A DNA stretch of 64,000 bases, taken from assembly GCF_014643535.1 (NCBI RefSeq), contig NZ_BMJQ01000003.1, forward strand, positions 434,001 to 498,000, read 5' to 3'. Both the position numbers and the translations under genes were made by a program. The notes beneath the pieces were generated by a model, which worked only from the letters and a program-made list of their open reading frames with translations, searched no databases and had not been told where the DNA came from. Origin of the DNA: Aliidongia dinghuensis (GTDB lineage: Bacteria; Pseudomonadota; Alphaproteobacteria; ATCC43930; CGMCC-115725). Within the stretch, counting starts at the first letter, position 1. Every line of letters begins with the position of its first letter. Below are positions 27,068-36,054 of this stretch, one piece after another.

Positions 27068-28462
27068 TCAGCTCGGCTTGATGAGGATCACTTCGGTACG
27101 GCGGTTCTGCTCGCGCCCCTCCGCCGTCGCATTGGACGCGATCGGCTGGGAGTCGGCCTTGCCTTCGGCCGAGAGCCGCCCAGGGTCCTTGACCTTCTGC
27201 GCCAGGAGCTTGAGCACGGCCTGGGCGCGCGCCCTGGACAGCTCGTAGTTGGACGGGAAGCGCAGCGACTTGATCGGCACATTGTCGGAATGACCGGTCA
27301 CCTGCACCGCACCCGGCTCGTCGTTGACCGCCTCGCCGATCCGGAGCAGCGTCGCCTTGAAGCTGTCCGCGACGTCGGCACTGCCCGAGCCGAACATGCC
27401 GGTGTTGCGGATGCGCACGGTGATCGTCTGGGCATCCTCGAGCACGGTCACGAGCCCCTCGCGGATCTCGGGCTCCAGAAACTTGCGCAGCTTGGCGGCA
27501 CGATCCTGCACCGGCGGCGGCGGCAAGGGTGCGGCCACGCGGGCGAGCTTGATAGGCCCGTTCGGCGGCAGCGCCGCCAGCCGCTCGAAGCTCGAGTCCG
27601 ACCGGTCGGCGAGCGCGAAGCTGTAGCCGGCATAGCAGAGCGCCAGCAGCGCCGCGGTGACCGCGGCGACGACCCAGGTCGGCACCAAGGCCACGAGCCC
27701 GCGGTGCGCCGCCGGCACGCCCTTCCAGCGGGGCGACAGCTCGCGTTCGTATTCGCCGCGGTTGTTGCGGATCAGGCGGAACAGGTCTTCGCGCACCAGC
27801 GTCAGTTCCGAGGCGCCGCGCTGTGCCACGCGGTATTTGCCCTCGAAACCGAGCGCCAGGCAGAAATAGACCAGTTCCAGCATGTCGAGATTGACCGCCG
27901 GGTCCTTCTTCAGCTGGGCGAGCAGGTCGAAGAACCGGTCGCCGCCCCAGGTCTCGGTGAAGAAGGTGCCGACCATGCTCTTGGTCGACCAGACGCTGCG
28001 GCTGCCCCACGGCGTGTTCAGCACCAGGTCGTCGAGCAGGGCCGCCAGCACGTATTTCGCGGCACGGAGCGTCTGCACCGGCAATCCCAGCGGCGTCACC
28101 GTGCGCTCGAACGTGTTGATCTCGCCGATCACCCGGTCGCGGAGCGCCTCCACGTCATTGTGCTGGGCGCGGTTCTTGAGCCGGACCGCAAGGCCGAGGA
28201 GCGGTGCCGCCGCTGCAACCAGCGGATTGAGATTCTTGAGCGTGATCGCGTCCCAGAGCCGGCCCGCAGGCTCGGCCATGGCCTGGGCGAGCGGCGGCGC
28301 CGGCCGCGGCGGGGGTGCGGCACCGCCGGGCGTCGCTCCCCCGGGTGCTGCTCCACCGGGTGCTGCTCCACCGGGGGACTGGGTGAGCCGCCCGCCCGGG
28401 TTCGGCCGGATCACCGTGCGCTCGCTGTCGCCGGGCTCCGCGAAAGGATCGTCAATCGTCAT
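27068..28462 (-). CDS. tssL: TssL (DotU/IcmH) with C-terminal OmpA peptidoglycan-binding domain
   Basis: This 464-aa protein has a disordered N terminus (about 20-65) with Pro/Gly/Ala tandem repeats of the type PGGAA. A DotU domain follows (about 80-265), then one transmembrane helix (about 275-295, AAVTAALLALCYAGYSF), and a periplasmic OmpA-like domain (about 340-464) with VTGHSDNVP and ELSRARAQAVL. This is the evolved TssL form that carries its own peptidoglycan anchor. It belongs to the TssJLM membrane complex and lies between tssJ and tssM. Confidence 0.95.
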   Translation of the reverse strand: MTIDDPFAEPGDSERTVIRPNPGGRLTQSPGGAAPGGAAPGGATPGGAAPPPRPAPPLAQAMAEPAGRLWDAITLKNLNPLVAAAAPLLGLAVRLKNRAQHNDVEALRDRVIGEINTFERTVTPLGLPVQTLRAAKYVLAALLDDLVLNTPWGSRSVWSTKSMVGTFFTETWGGDRFFDLLAQLKKDPAVNLDMLELVYFCLALGFEGKYRVAQRGASELTLVREDLFRLIRNNRGEYERELSPRWKGVPAAHRGLVALVPTWVVAAVTAALLALCYAGYSFALADRSDSSFERLAALPPNGPIKLARVAAPLPPPPVQDRAAKLRKFLEPEIREGLVTVLEDAQTITVRIRNTGMFGSGSADVADSFKATLLRIGEAVNDEPGAVQVTGHSDNVPIKSLRFPSNYELSRARAQAVLKLLAQKVKDPGRLSAEGKADSQPIASNATAEGREQNRRTEVILIKPS

Positions 28463-28502
28463 GTCGGCCCCGCCTGGTCCGAGAAAAGGGAAGCGCCCTT
28501 GG

Positions 28503-28994
28503 CTATTTCGCGGTCGCCGACAGGGTCAGCTTGTCGGCATTGACGGCGATGTCGGTCGTGGCGTTGGGCGGCACCGGCACGTCGGCGCGCCAGATCGCAT
28601 GATCAATATCCCGGTATGCCGCAGTAACGCCGATGAAGCGTGTGCCCGGCTTCACCTCGAATTTCATCGATTGGGTCGAGCCCGGCGTCAGCACGGCTTG
28701 GTCGCGACCGAGCAGGTCGGGGCCGAGCAGCGCCTGATCCTTGTCGTTCAGCTGGAAGAAATCGGCCTTCTCGAACGCGCCGGCGGCGCCCAGCTGATAG
28801 ATGCGCAGCATGACCGGTGCCGGCGCGCCGTCGACGCCCGGGTTGACCGTCCCCGTCGCCGTGAGGGCTAGCGAGACGACGGTGGGCGGCGGCGGTGGCG
28901 GCGGCGACGAACAGGCCGCGAGCGTCGCCGCGGCGGCGCCGGCCCAAAGCCCCTTGGCCAGAAGTTCCGTCAGTCTCAGCTGCTTGCTCACCAC
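28503..28994 (-). CDS. tssJ: TssJ, T6SS outer-membrane lipoprotein
   Basis: This 163-aa lipoprotein starts at a GTG doublet (28994 or 28991) preceded by a run of six G. The signal peptide ends at LAAC with Cys28; the next residues are Ser-Ser, consistent with outer-membrane sorting. A run of seven Pro follows, then the transthyretin-like beta-sandwich with LRIYQL and the characteristic ALLGPDLLGRD loop. TssJ binds the periplasmic tip of TssM. The length and position between fha and tssL match the family. Confidence 0.92.
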   Translation of the reverse strand: MVSKQLRLTELLAKGLWAGAAAATLAACSSPPPPPPPTVVSLALTATGTVNPGVDGAPAPVMLRIYQLGAAGAFEKADFFQLNDKDQALLGPDLLGRDQAVLTPGSTQSMKFEVKPGTRFIGVTAAYRDIDHAIWRADVPVPPNATTDIAVNADKLTLSATAK

Positions 28995-29044
28995 TTCGCC
29001 CCCCGATGCGATCCGCGCGGGATGCCGCGCGGCTTAGTCCCGAC

Positions 29045-30616
29045 TTAGCCGGCCGCCGCTCCCATGCCGCTGCCCCTGCCGTCCCCTGAAGCGCTCTCCG
29101 CCTCGCTGCCCGCGGCAAGGCGTTCGACCTGGGCCCGATAGGCCTCGGCGAAGTCTGCCCCGAACAGTTTCTGCAGATCGTCCTGCAGCTCGCGCACGAT
29201 CTCGCCGTGCAGCGCCCTGAACAGGTCCCAATATTTCGCCTTGCGCGCCTGCGGCAGGATGCCTTCGAGGAGCGAGCTGCGCTCAAGCCGTGCCTCGAGC
29301 TGCCCGGGCTCGAACCGGCCGATCACCGTCTTGAGCGCCGTCTGCATGCCGGCCAAGACGGCCAGCTGGTGCGCCTTGACGTCGCCCAGCGCCTGGGTCA
29401 CCGCTTCGTCGACCGGCAGGAAGCCCGGCACATGCTGCAGCAGCATGACGCGCATCGCCTCGTCGACGCTGCCGGCGAATTTCAGCGGATTGTTGTCGTG
29501 CGCGCCCAGCATGGTGCGCTCGATATGGAACTCCTGCTTGGTCGATCCGCGCGCCGCCAGGATCTCCATCAGGCCCGGGACGAGCGCCGCCAGCATGCGG
29601 CCGACGCGCTCCATCACGGCGATGCTCTGGGCCTCGTCGAGTGCCACGCCGGTGACGCCGGTCGCCGCGAGCAGGGCCGCGACCGCGCCGCGATCGGCCG
29701 CCGTCGCCGGTGCCGCGGCTGATCGCGTCGGGTGAGGCGCCTGCGGCGCCGGCCGGGCGACGGGCGGCATCTCGAGCGAGGGCTCGTCGAACGCGTTGCG
29801 CATCGGCTGCTCGACCGGAGCGGCTGCAGCTGGGCCCGCCGCCGTTGGAGCTTCAGGGGCAGGCCGCGCCGGGGCCGAGAAATCGAGAAGCTCGTCCCAG
29901 TCGTCCGGGATGTTGGGCGTTACAACCTTCGGCGGCGCGAAGAAGGCATTCGGGCCATCGACATGGTCGGCCTCTGAGCCGCCGACCCATTCCTCGCGCC
30001 CCGAGGGCGGGCCGAACAGGTCATCCGCCTCCGGCAACAGCGGCCGCTGGACCGGCGGATCGAGGAACGGGTCCGACCGCTGGTGGTCGGCCCGCTTGTG
30101 GTCCGTGAGCGGTGTATCGAACGCGGAAGATTGGAACGGCGTAAAATCTCCCGCACCGCCTGGCCGCCCCTGCCCGCTTGTTGGTTTGGGCTCGGCGCCG
30201 AAATCGGCCAGCAAGTCGTCGAACGGATCCCGCTCGGCCACCGTCGGCGGGCACGGCGCGAATTCGTCGCCGAAATCGGCCGTAGCCGCGCCCGGCTGCA
30301 GCGCCGTCACCTCGAACGCGTAGCCGCCGACCTGCAGCAGATCGCCCGGCTGAAGCGCCGTCGGCATGTCGCGCGGCAGGCGTTCCGGGCTGTTGTTCAG
30401 GAAGACGCCATTGGTGCTGCGGTCGATGACGACATAGCCCGAGCCCGACGCCTCGATCACGCAATGATTCTTCGAGAGCACGCGGCTCGGGTCGACCAGC
30501 ACCAGATCGTTGTCCGCGCCTCGCCCGATGCTGAGGCGCACGTCGATCTGCAGGCGCCGCGGCGGTTGCGCGCCCAGCGCCGGATCGGTCACCTGCATGG
30601 AAACGATCAAAGGCAT
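29045..30616 (-). CDS. tagH: T6SS FHA-domain protein (TagH/ImpI/Fha)
   Basis: This is a 523-aa cytoplasmic protein from the ATG at 30616; a longer reading would add 49 unlikely Cys/Arg-rich residues, so I reject it. The N-terminal FHA domain (about 8-95) keeps the phosphothreonine-binding signature (SIGRGADNDLVL, SKNHCVI, STNGVFLN). A long Pro/Asp-rich disordered linker follows. The C-terminal 190 residues are the ImpI/VasC C-terminal domain (TMLGAHDNNPLKFAGS is diagnostic). In H1-type systems Fha is the target of the PpkA/PppA threonine-phosphorylation switch; pppA and tagF are in this operon. A 167-bp gap separates it from tssK, larger than most gaps in the operon. Confidence 0.92.
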   Translation of the reverse strand: MPLIVSMQVTDPALGAQPPRRLQIDVRLSIGRGADNDLVLVDPSRVLSKNHCVIEASGSGYVVIDRSTNGVFLNNSPERLPRDMPTALQPGDLLQVGGYAFEVTALQPGAATADFGDEFAPCPPTVAERDPFDDLLADFGAEPKPTSGQGRPGGAGDFTPFQSSAFDTPLTDHKRADHQRSDPFLDPPVQRPLLPEADDLFGPPSGREEWVGGSEADHVDGPNAFFAPPKVVTPNIPDDWDELLDFSAPARPAPEAPTAAGPAAAAPVEQPMRNAFDEPSLEMPPVARPAPQAPHPTRSAAAPATAADRGAVAALLAATGVTGVALDEAQSIAVMERVGRMLAALVPGLMEILAARGSTKQEFHIERTMLGAHDNNPLKFAGSVDEAMRVMLLQHVPGFLPVDEAVTQALGDVKAHQLAVLAGMQTALKTVIGRFEPGQLEARLERSSLLEGILPQARKAKYWDLFRALHGEIVRELQDDLQKLFGADFAEAYRAQVERLAAGSEAESASGDGRGSGMGAAAG

Positions 30617-30783
30617 CGACGGGTTCTCGACCGATCCATGAAACCCAACGCCCGCAACTGTCCGACCTCGGACGGGTGCGACCGAACCGCGCCTCGTTCC
30701 CGGCCCCGCGACCGCAGAACAGGTGCAGAGTGTACTACCATGCGCACAATAGGCGCGAAACAATTCAATGGGTTCGCCCTATT

Positions 30784-32124
30784 CTACTGCAGTTCCCGGA
30801 TCGCCCAGAGCGCCATGTCGAGCCCCGGGAAATCGCCCGCGACATGAAGCGCCAGCCCGCCCGAGGCCTGCAGGATCTTCCAGTGCGGGCTCGACCGGTC
30901 GAGCTCGAAGTAGGTGACACCGGCATGATACGGGATCTGGCGCGGCGCCACCGGCAGCGGCCGGATGCCGATGCCGGGCAGCGCCGAATTCACGAGGTCG
31001 CGGATCTTCTCGACCGGCCCCAGCTTGACCTGGGACGGATAGGTCTGCCGCAGTCGCTCCGGTGGGATGTCGGCGCGGACTGCGAGCACGAAGCCCGCCG
31101 TCGCGAGCAGCTGCTTGTCCATGATGGCGGCGACATAGATGCCGTACTTGCGTTCCTGCAGGGGGATCGAGATGGCCGTCTGCTCGATGACGGCACTCAG
31201 CGATTGCCGGATCGAGCGGATGACCGGCCCGAACGTCGCCGTCAGGTCGTGGTGGCGATAGGTGCCGAACGCCGGCGGCCGCTTGCCCGGGGTCGTAAAC
31301 GTGCAGAGCTCGCCCGCCAGCTGCACCGCGAGGCTGAAGAACGCCTCGGGATGGACCGACGGGCATTCGGTCGCATGCGCGAAGATCGGCTCGTAGCGAT
31401 TGACCAGCTGCAGCAGCAGGAAATCCGCAATCTCTGCGGCACCCCGCGTGCCCGAATCCGAGACGCGCGCCGCCAGCGCCTCGCCGCGGTGATGCAGCAG
31501 CCCCTGGATCTCGGTCAGGTAGTTCGAAAGATTCTTCGAGACCTGGCAGTCGGCGACCGTCGGGATGTGGCTGTCGTCGAGCACGATCTGCCGGTCAGAT
31601 CGAATCTCGACCATCCGGCCGATGGCGAGGCAGATGAAGCCGTTGCGGTCCATCCCATCGATCAGCAGGCGGAAGCGCAGCTGCCCGACCTCGACCGTCG
31701 CGGCCGACCGGTTGTCGGCATTGGCGTCCTCGACCGCCTGCTCGGCCACGACAAAGCGTGCGGCGGTTTCGAGCCCCAGCCGCCGATCGGCTTCGGCCGC
31801 CCCCGGCTGGTACACCGGCAGCGCCAGGTAGATCACGGCGTCGCGCGTCGTCTCCGGCGGCTCGAGCGGGATCGGCTGGTCCGCATCCTCGGGAATGGCG
31901 AAGGGCGTGCCGTCCTCCAGCACGCCGCGCGCCTCCTCGATCGCAAGCTTGCCGAGGCTGAGCAGCTCACGGTTGAACCGCAGATGCGTCAGGCCCCAAC
32001 CGAACGGCCGGAGCGGCGCCGTCCGGCCCCGCACCAGCTTTTCCATGTAGCGGTCGGCCTGCTGAAAATGCTGCGGCCCGAGGAACATGCCCTCCGACCA
32101 ATTGACCTTATTGTCCCAGGACAT
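30784..32124 (-). CDS. tssK: TssK, T6SS baseplate adaptor
   Basis: This is a 446-aa protein of standard TssK length. The opening is typical (VNWSEGMFLGPQHFQQADRY), and the C terminus carries the conserved YFELDRSSPHWKIL block. TssK forms trimers that link the TssFG wedges to the TssJLM membrane complex. It is 47 bp after clpV. Confidence 0.95.
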   Translation of the reverse strand: MSWDNKVNWSEGMFLGPQHFQQADRYMEKLVRGRTAPLRPFGWGLTHLRFNRELLSLGKLAIEEARGVLEDGTPFAIPEDADQPIPLEPPETTRDAVIYLALPVYQPGAAEADRRLGLETAARFVVAEQAVEDANADNRSAATVEVGQLRFRLLIDGMDRNGFICLAIGRMVEIRSDRQIVLDDSHIPTVADCQVSKNLSNYLTEIQGLLHHRGEALAARVSDSGTRGAAEIADFLLLQLVNRYEPIFAHATECPSVHPEAFFSLAVQLAGELCTFTTPGKRPPAFGTYRHHDLTATFGPVIRSIRQSLSAVIEQTAISIPLQERKYGIYVAAIMDKQLLATAGFVLAVRADIPPERLRQTYPSQVKLGPVEKIRDLVNSALPGIGIRPLPVAPRQIPYHAGVTYFELDRSSPHWKILQASGGLALHVAGDFPGLDMALWAIRELQ

Positions 32125-32171
32125 GCCTCTTCCTTCCCCCGCCGATCCCCGGCATCCCTAGCACCTTTCGA

Positions 32172-34916
32172 TCAGTCGTAGGCATAGGTGAAGTCGCCGT
32201 CGGCCACGCCGACCTCGACCTTGCTGACCGGCCGTCCTTCGAGCATCCGTTCGAGGAAGGCCTGGCTCAAGGTCGGCAGCACCGTGTTGGTCAGGATCGC
32301 GTCGATCATGCGGCCACCGCTCTCAAGCTCCGTGCAGCGCGTCGCCACCAGCTTGACCACGTCGGGCGAATAGGTGAACGGGATCTTGTGGTTGGCCTTG
32401 ATGCGCTTCTCGATCCGGCCGAGCTGCAGCCGGATGATCGCCGCCAGCATCTCGTCGCTGAGCGGATAGTAGGGGATCGTCACGATGCGGCCGAGGAGCG
32501 CCGCCGGGAAGACCTTCAAGAGCGGCTCGCGCAGCGCCTTCGCCAGCCCCTCGGCATCCGGCAGGAGCTCGGGATCCTTGCACATGTTCATGATGAGGTC
32601 GCTGCCGACGTTGGAGGTCAGCAGGATGAGCGTGTTGCGGAAGTTGATGAGCCGGCCCTCGCCGTCCTCCATGACGCCCTTGTCGAACACCTGGAAGAAG
32701 ATCTCGTGCACGTCCGGGTGCGCCTTCTCGACCTCGTCCAAGAGCACGACGCTATAGGGCTTGCGCCGGACCGCCTCGGTCAGGATGCCGCCCTCGCCGT
32801 AGCCGACGTAGCCCGGCGGCGAGCCCTTCAGGGTCGAGACCGTGTGGGCCTCCTGGAACTCGCTCATATTGATAGTAATAACGTTGGTCTCGCCGCCGTA
32901 GAGCGCCTCGGCCAGCGCCAGCGCGGTCTCGGTCTTGCCGACGCCCGAGGGACCGCACAGCATGAACACGCCGATCGGCTTGTTCGGGTTGTCGAGCCCG
33001 GCGCGCGAGGTCTGGATGCGCTTTGCGACCATCTCGAGCCCGTGGCTCTGGCCGATGACGCGCTGGTTCAGCGTGTCGGCGAGCTTCAGCACCGTCTCGA
33101 TCTCGTTCTTGACCATGCGGCCGACCGGGATGCCGGTCCAGTCGCCGACGACCGAGGCCACGGCCTGCGCGTCGACGCACGGCAGGATCAAGGGGCTGTC
33201 GCCCTGCAACGTCTCGAGCTCCGTCACCAGCCCCTTGAGCTCGGCCAAGAGCGCCTCGCGCTCCGCCCCCTCGGCCGGCGCCACCGGGGCCGCGGCTCCC
33301 GTGGTGGCCGCCGGCTCCTTGGCCGCCACCTCGGCCGCGGCCGCCTCGAGCTTGGTCTTGGTACCCTCGACCGTGCCGGTCGAGCCGCGCAGCTTGGCGC
33401 GGAGCGCCAGAACCTTGTCGACCAGGTCCTTCTCGGTCTGCCAGCGCGCTTCGAGCCCCGCGAGCCGGTCACGCTCGGCGGCCAGCGCCTCGGTCACGTT
33501 CGTCTGGCGATGTACGGTGTCGAGCCCGATCGCGGTCTCGCGGCCGATGATCTGGAGCTCGGTCTCGAGCGCCTCGATCCGGCGGCGGCTGTCGTCGACC
33601 TCGGCCGGCACCGCATGCTGGCTGATCGCGACGCGCGCTGCCGCCGTGTCGATCAGGCTCACCGCCTTGTCGGGCAGCTGGCGTGCCGGGATGTAGCGGT
33701 GCGAAAGCCGGACGGCCGCCTCGAGCGCCTCGTCCAGCATCTGCACCCGGTGATGCTTCTCCATGACCGAGGCCATGCCGCGCATCATCAGGATGCAACG
33801 CTCTTCGGTCGGCTCGTCGACCTGGACGGTCTGGAAGCGGCGGGTCAGTGCCGGATCCTTCTCGAAATACTTCTTGTATTCGGCCCAGGTCGTGGCCGCG
33901 ACCGTGCGCAGCGTGCCGCGCGCGAGCGCCGGCTTCAGCAGGTTGGCCGCATCGCCCGTGCCGGCCGCCCCGCCGGCGCCGATGAGCGTATGCGCCTCGT
34001 CGATGAACAGGATGATCGGCTTCGGCGAGGCCTGGACCTCGTCGATCACCTGGCGCAGCCGGTTCTCGAACTCGCCCTTCATGCTGGCGCCGGCCTGCAA
34101 GAGGCCGATGTCGAGCGAGAGCAGGCTCACCTCGCGCAGCATCGGCGGCACGTCGCCGGCGACGATCCGGAGCGCGAAGCCCTCGACCACCGCCGTCTTG
34201 CCGACGCCCGCCTCGCCGGTCAGGATCGGGTTGTTCTGGCGTCGGCGCATCAGGATGTCGACGACCTGGCGGATCTCCTCGTCACGCCCGACGATCGGGT
34301 CGATCTCGCCCTTGCGCGCCTTTTCGGTGAGATCGACCGTGAAGCGCTTCAGCGCCTCCTGCTTGCCCATCTGCGCCGGCGGCATGGCACCGCTCGCCTC
34401 GCCCGGGGCGGCCGCCCCATCGGTCGAGCGCATCGCCTCTTCCGGCGAGCCGCCGGTGATCTTGCCGAACTGGGCCGTCAGCATATCCCCGCTGATCTTG
34501 CCGAATTCCTTGGAGATCGCGGTCAGCGCATTGCGCAGCGTCGTGGTCTTGATCAGGCCCACGACCAGATGGCCGGTCCGGACCTGGTTCTCGCCGAACA
34601 TGAGCGAGCCGAACACCCAGCCGCGCTCGACCGCATCCTCGACATGGACCGACAGGTCCGAGATCGACGCCGCACCGCGCGGCAGCCGGTCGAGCGCGTC
34701 CGTGATGTCTTTCGCGAGCTGCGAGGGATTGAGCTCGAAATGCTTGATGATCCGATGCAGGTCGGAGTCCGGCGATTGCAGGATCTGGTGCAGCCAATGC
34801 ACGAGCTCGACGAACGGATTGCCGCGCATCTTGCAAAAGATCGTGGCGCTCTCGATCGCCTTGTAGGCGAGGGGATTGAGCTTGCCGAACAAGGCGACGC
34901 GGCTGATCTCGGTCAT
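32172..34916 (-). CDS. clpV: TssH (ClpV), T6SS sheath-recycling AAA+ ATPase
   Basis: This is a 914-aa hexameric unfoldase. An N domain (1-150) binds TssC. AAA1 carries Walker A GEAGVGKTA and Walker B LFIDEAHTL; a coiled M domain (about 410-540) contains an Ala-rich insert near 510-535; AAA2 carries GPSGVGKTE and VLLDEVEKAHPDV. The start region (MTEISRVALFGKLNPLAYKA) is typical of ClpV rather than ClpB. It disassembles contracted TssBC sheath in the cytoplasm. Confidence 0.95.
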   Translation of the reverse strand: MTEISRVALFGKLNPLAYKAIESATIFCKMRGNPFVELVHWLHQILQSPDSDLHRIIKHFELNPSQLAKDITDALDRLPRGAASISDLSVHVEDAVERGWVFGSLMFGENQVRTGHLVVGLIKTTTLRNALTAISKEFGKISGDMLTAQFGKITGGSPEEAMRSTDGAAAPGEASGAMPPAQMGKQEALKRFTVDLTEKARKGEIDPIVGRDEEIRQVVDILMRRRQNNPILTGEAGVGKTAVVEGFALRIVAGDVPPMLREVSLLSLDIGLLQAGASMKGEFENRLRQVIDEVQASPKPIILFIDEAHTLIGAGGAAGTGDAANLLKPALARGTLRTVAATTWAEYKKYFEKDPALTRRFQTVQVDEPTEERCILMMRGMASVMEKHHRVQMLDEALEAAVRLSHRYIPARQLPDKAVSLIDTAAARVAISQHAVPAEVDDSRRRIEALETELQIIGRETAIGLDTVHRQTNVTEALAAERDRLAGLEARWQTEKDLVDKVLALRAKLRGSTGTVEGTKTKLEAAAAEVAAKEPAATTGAAAPVAPAEGAEREALLAELKGLVTELETLQGDSPLILPCVDAQAVASVVGDWTGIPVGRMVKNEIETVLKLADTLNQRVIGQSHGLEMVAKRIQTSRAGLDNPNKPIGVFMLCGPSGVGKTETALALAEALYGGETNVITINMSEFQEAHTVSTLKGSPPGYVGYGEGGILTEAVRRKPYSVVLLDEVEKAHPDVHEIFFQVFDKGVMEDGEGRLINFRNTLILLTSNVGSDLIMNMCKDPELLPDAEGLAKALREPLLKVFPAALLGRIVTIPYYPLSDEMLAAIIRLQLGRIEKRIKANHKIPFTYSPDVVKLVATRCTELESGGRMIDAILTNTVLPTLSQAFLERMLEGRPVSKVEVGVADGDFTYAYD

Positions 34917-34986
34917 CTCTCAACTCCTACCGGCAGGTTCTTCCAAAAGGTTCCTGCTGTTTCGTGGCCATGGAGGGTGGGCAGTC

Positions 34987-36054
34987 TTAAGCGGCCCGCC
35001 CCAGCGGGTTCAGTTCCAGGTCTTGCGCATCGCGCGTCGGCGGCGAGGACAGGCCCCAGCTGGTCCAGCCGAGGCGGTTCCGGCCGCCGAGTTCGAACCG
35101 CGGGATCTCCTCGCGCCGGAGGATCAGCTTGATGTCCCAGGTGAGCTCGTCGCCCATGTAGAAGCGCACGAGCGGCACGAGCCGCGCCAGGCTCTCGCCG
35201 CCCGGCAGCAGTCGTTCATACTCTTCGAGGCTGAGCGGGCCGAACACGATGCGGAATTTGTGCTGGCAGCTCCAGACCCTGGCACCGGGAGCGGCCGACT
35301 GGCTGAGCGTGCCGCTGTCGGGCGTGGATCCCAGATGCCAGCGCAGCTCGTCGGGCAGCTTCATCCAGCCCGGCACGAATTCCTCGATCGCGACTGGCAG
35401 GCCGAAATAGCCGGCGAGGATCGTCTGCAGGCCGGCGGCCGGACGCGTCTGCGCTGCGAACAGCCCGGCATAATGCAGCCGCACCGCGTCCGGCAGCTCG
35501 TCCCGGTCGCGCAGCTCGCCCATGCCGAGGCCGAAGGTAGCGCCCAGGTAGCGGCCGAACGGGTCGTCGCCCGGCCGATCGAAGCTCACCGTCGGCTCGT
35601 TGATTGCCCAGGCCCGGTACATGAGCGACAGCATGCGGTGATGGAACAGGTCCATGAACCGCACCATGGTCGGATCGCCATGGTGGCGCTGCCGCTCGCG
35701 CGCGAACTCGGTCAGGTGCAGCGGCAGCGGGCCCTGCGGCCCGAACAGGCCGAAGAAATAGCTGGTGAGCCGCGGCAGGCCGCCGGGGCTGCCGGGCTCG
35801 AACGCGGCCAGCGTCGCGGGGGCGGCGACCAGGTGCGCCTCCTGCGCCAGGCGCACCGGATCCTCCGCCGCATGCTCGGAAGTACCGATGCGCGGGCGGT
35901 CGGCATAGAGATTCTCGAGCCGGCGCAGCGCCTGGAAGAAGCCGAAGCGATACGGCTTCTCGGCCAGCGCCTGCATCAGCGCAAGGCCATAGAGCGCGTC
36001 TGGGCCAGATGGCGCTTCTAGGCCAGATGGCGTTGGCCGGGTCGTCTCTGCCAT
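34987..36054 (-). CDS. tssG: TssG, T6SS baseplate protein
   Basis: This is a 355-aa protein from the ATG at 36054, which lies 37 bases inside the end of tssF, so translation is probably coupled. Family blocks include YRFGFFQALRRLE, RPRIGTSEHAAEDPVRL, LTSYFFGLFGPQGPLPLHLTE and HRMLSLMYRAW. Longer readings of this frame run through tssF out of frame and are not real. TssG binds two TssF to form the wedge that also contains TssE and TssK. Confidence 0.93.
   Translation of the reverse strand: MAETTRPTPSGLEAPSGPDALYGLALMQALAEKPYRFGFFQALRRLENLYADRPRIGTSEHAAEDPVRLAQEAHLVAAPATLAAFEPGSPGGLPRLTSYFFGLFGPQGPLPLHLTEFARERQRHHGDPTMVRFMDLFHHRMLSLMYRAWAINEPTVSFDRPGDDPFGRYLGATFGLGMGELRDRDELPDAVRLHYAGLFAAQTRPAAGLQTILAGYFGLPVAIEEFVPGWMKLPDELRWHLGSTPDSGTLSQSAAPGARVWSCQHKFRIVFGPLSLEEYERLLPGGESLARLVPLVRFYMGDELTWDIKLILRREEIPRFELGGRNRLGWTSWGLSSPPTRDAQDLELNPLGRAA

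Noticed and set aside
32388..35132. 914-aa open frame on the plus strand opposite clpV
   Set aside because: Antisense shadow of clpV with Arg/Leu-rich composition and no recognisable domain.
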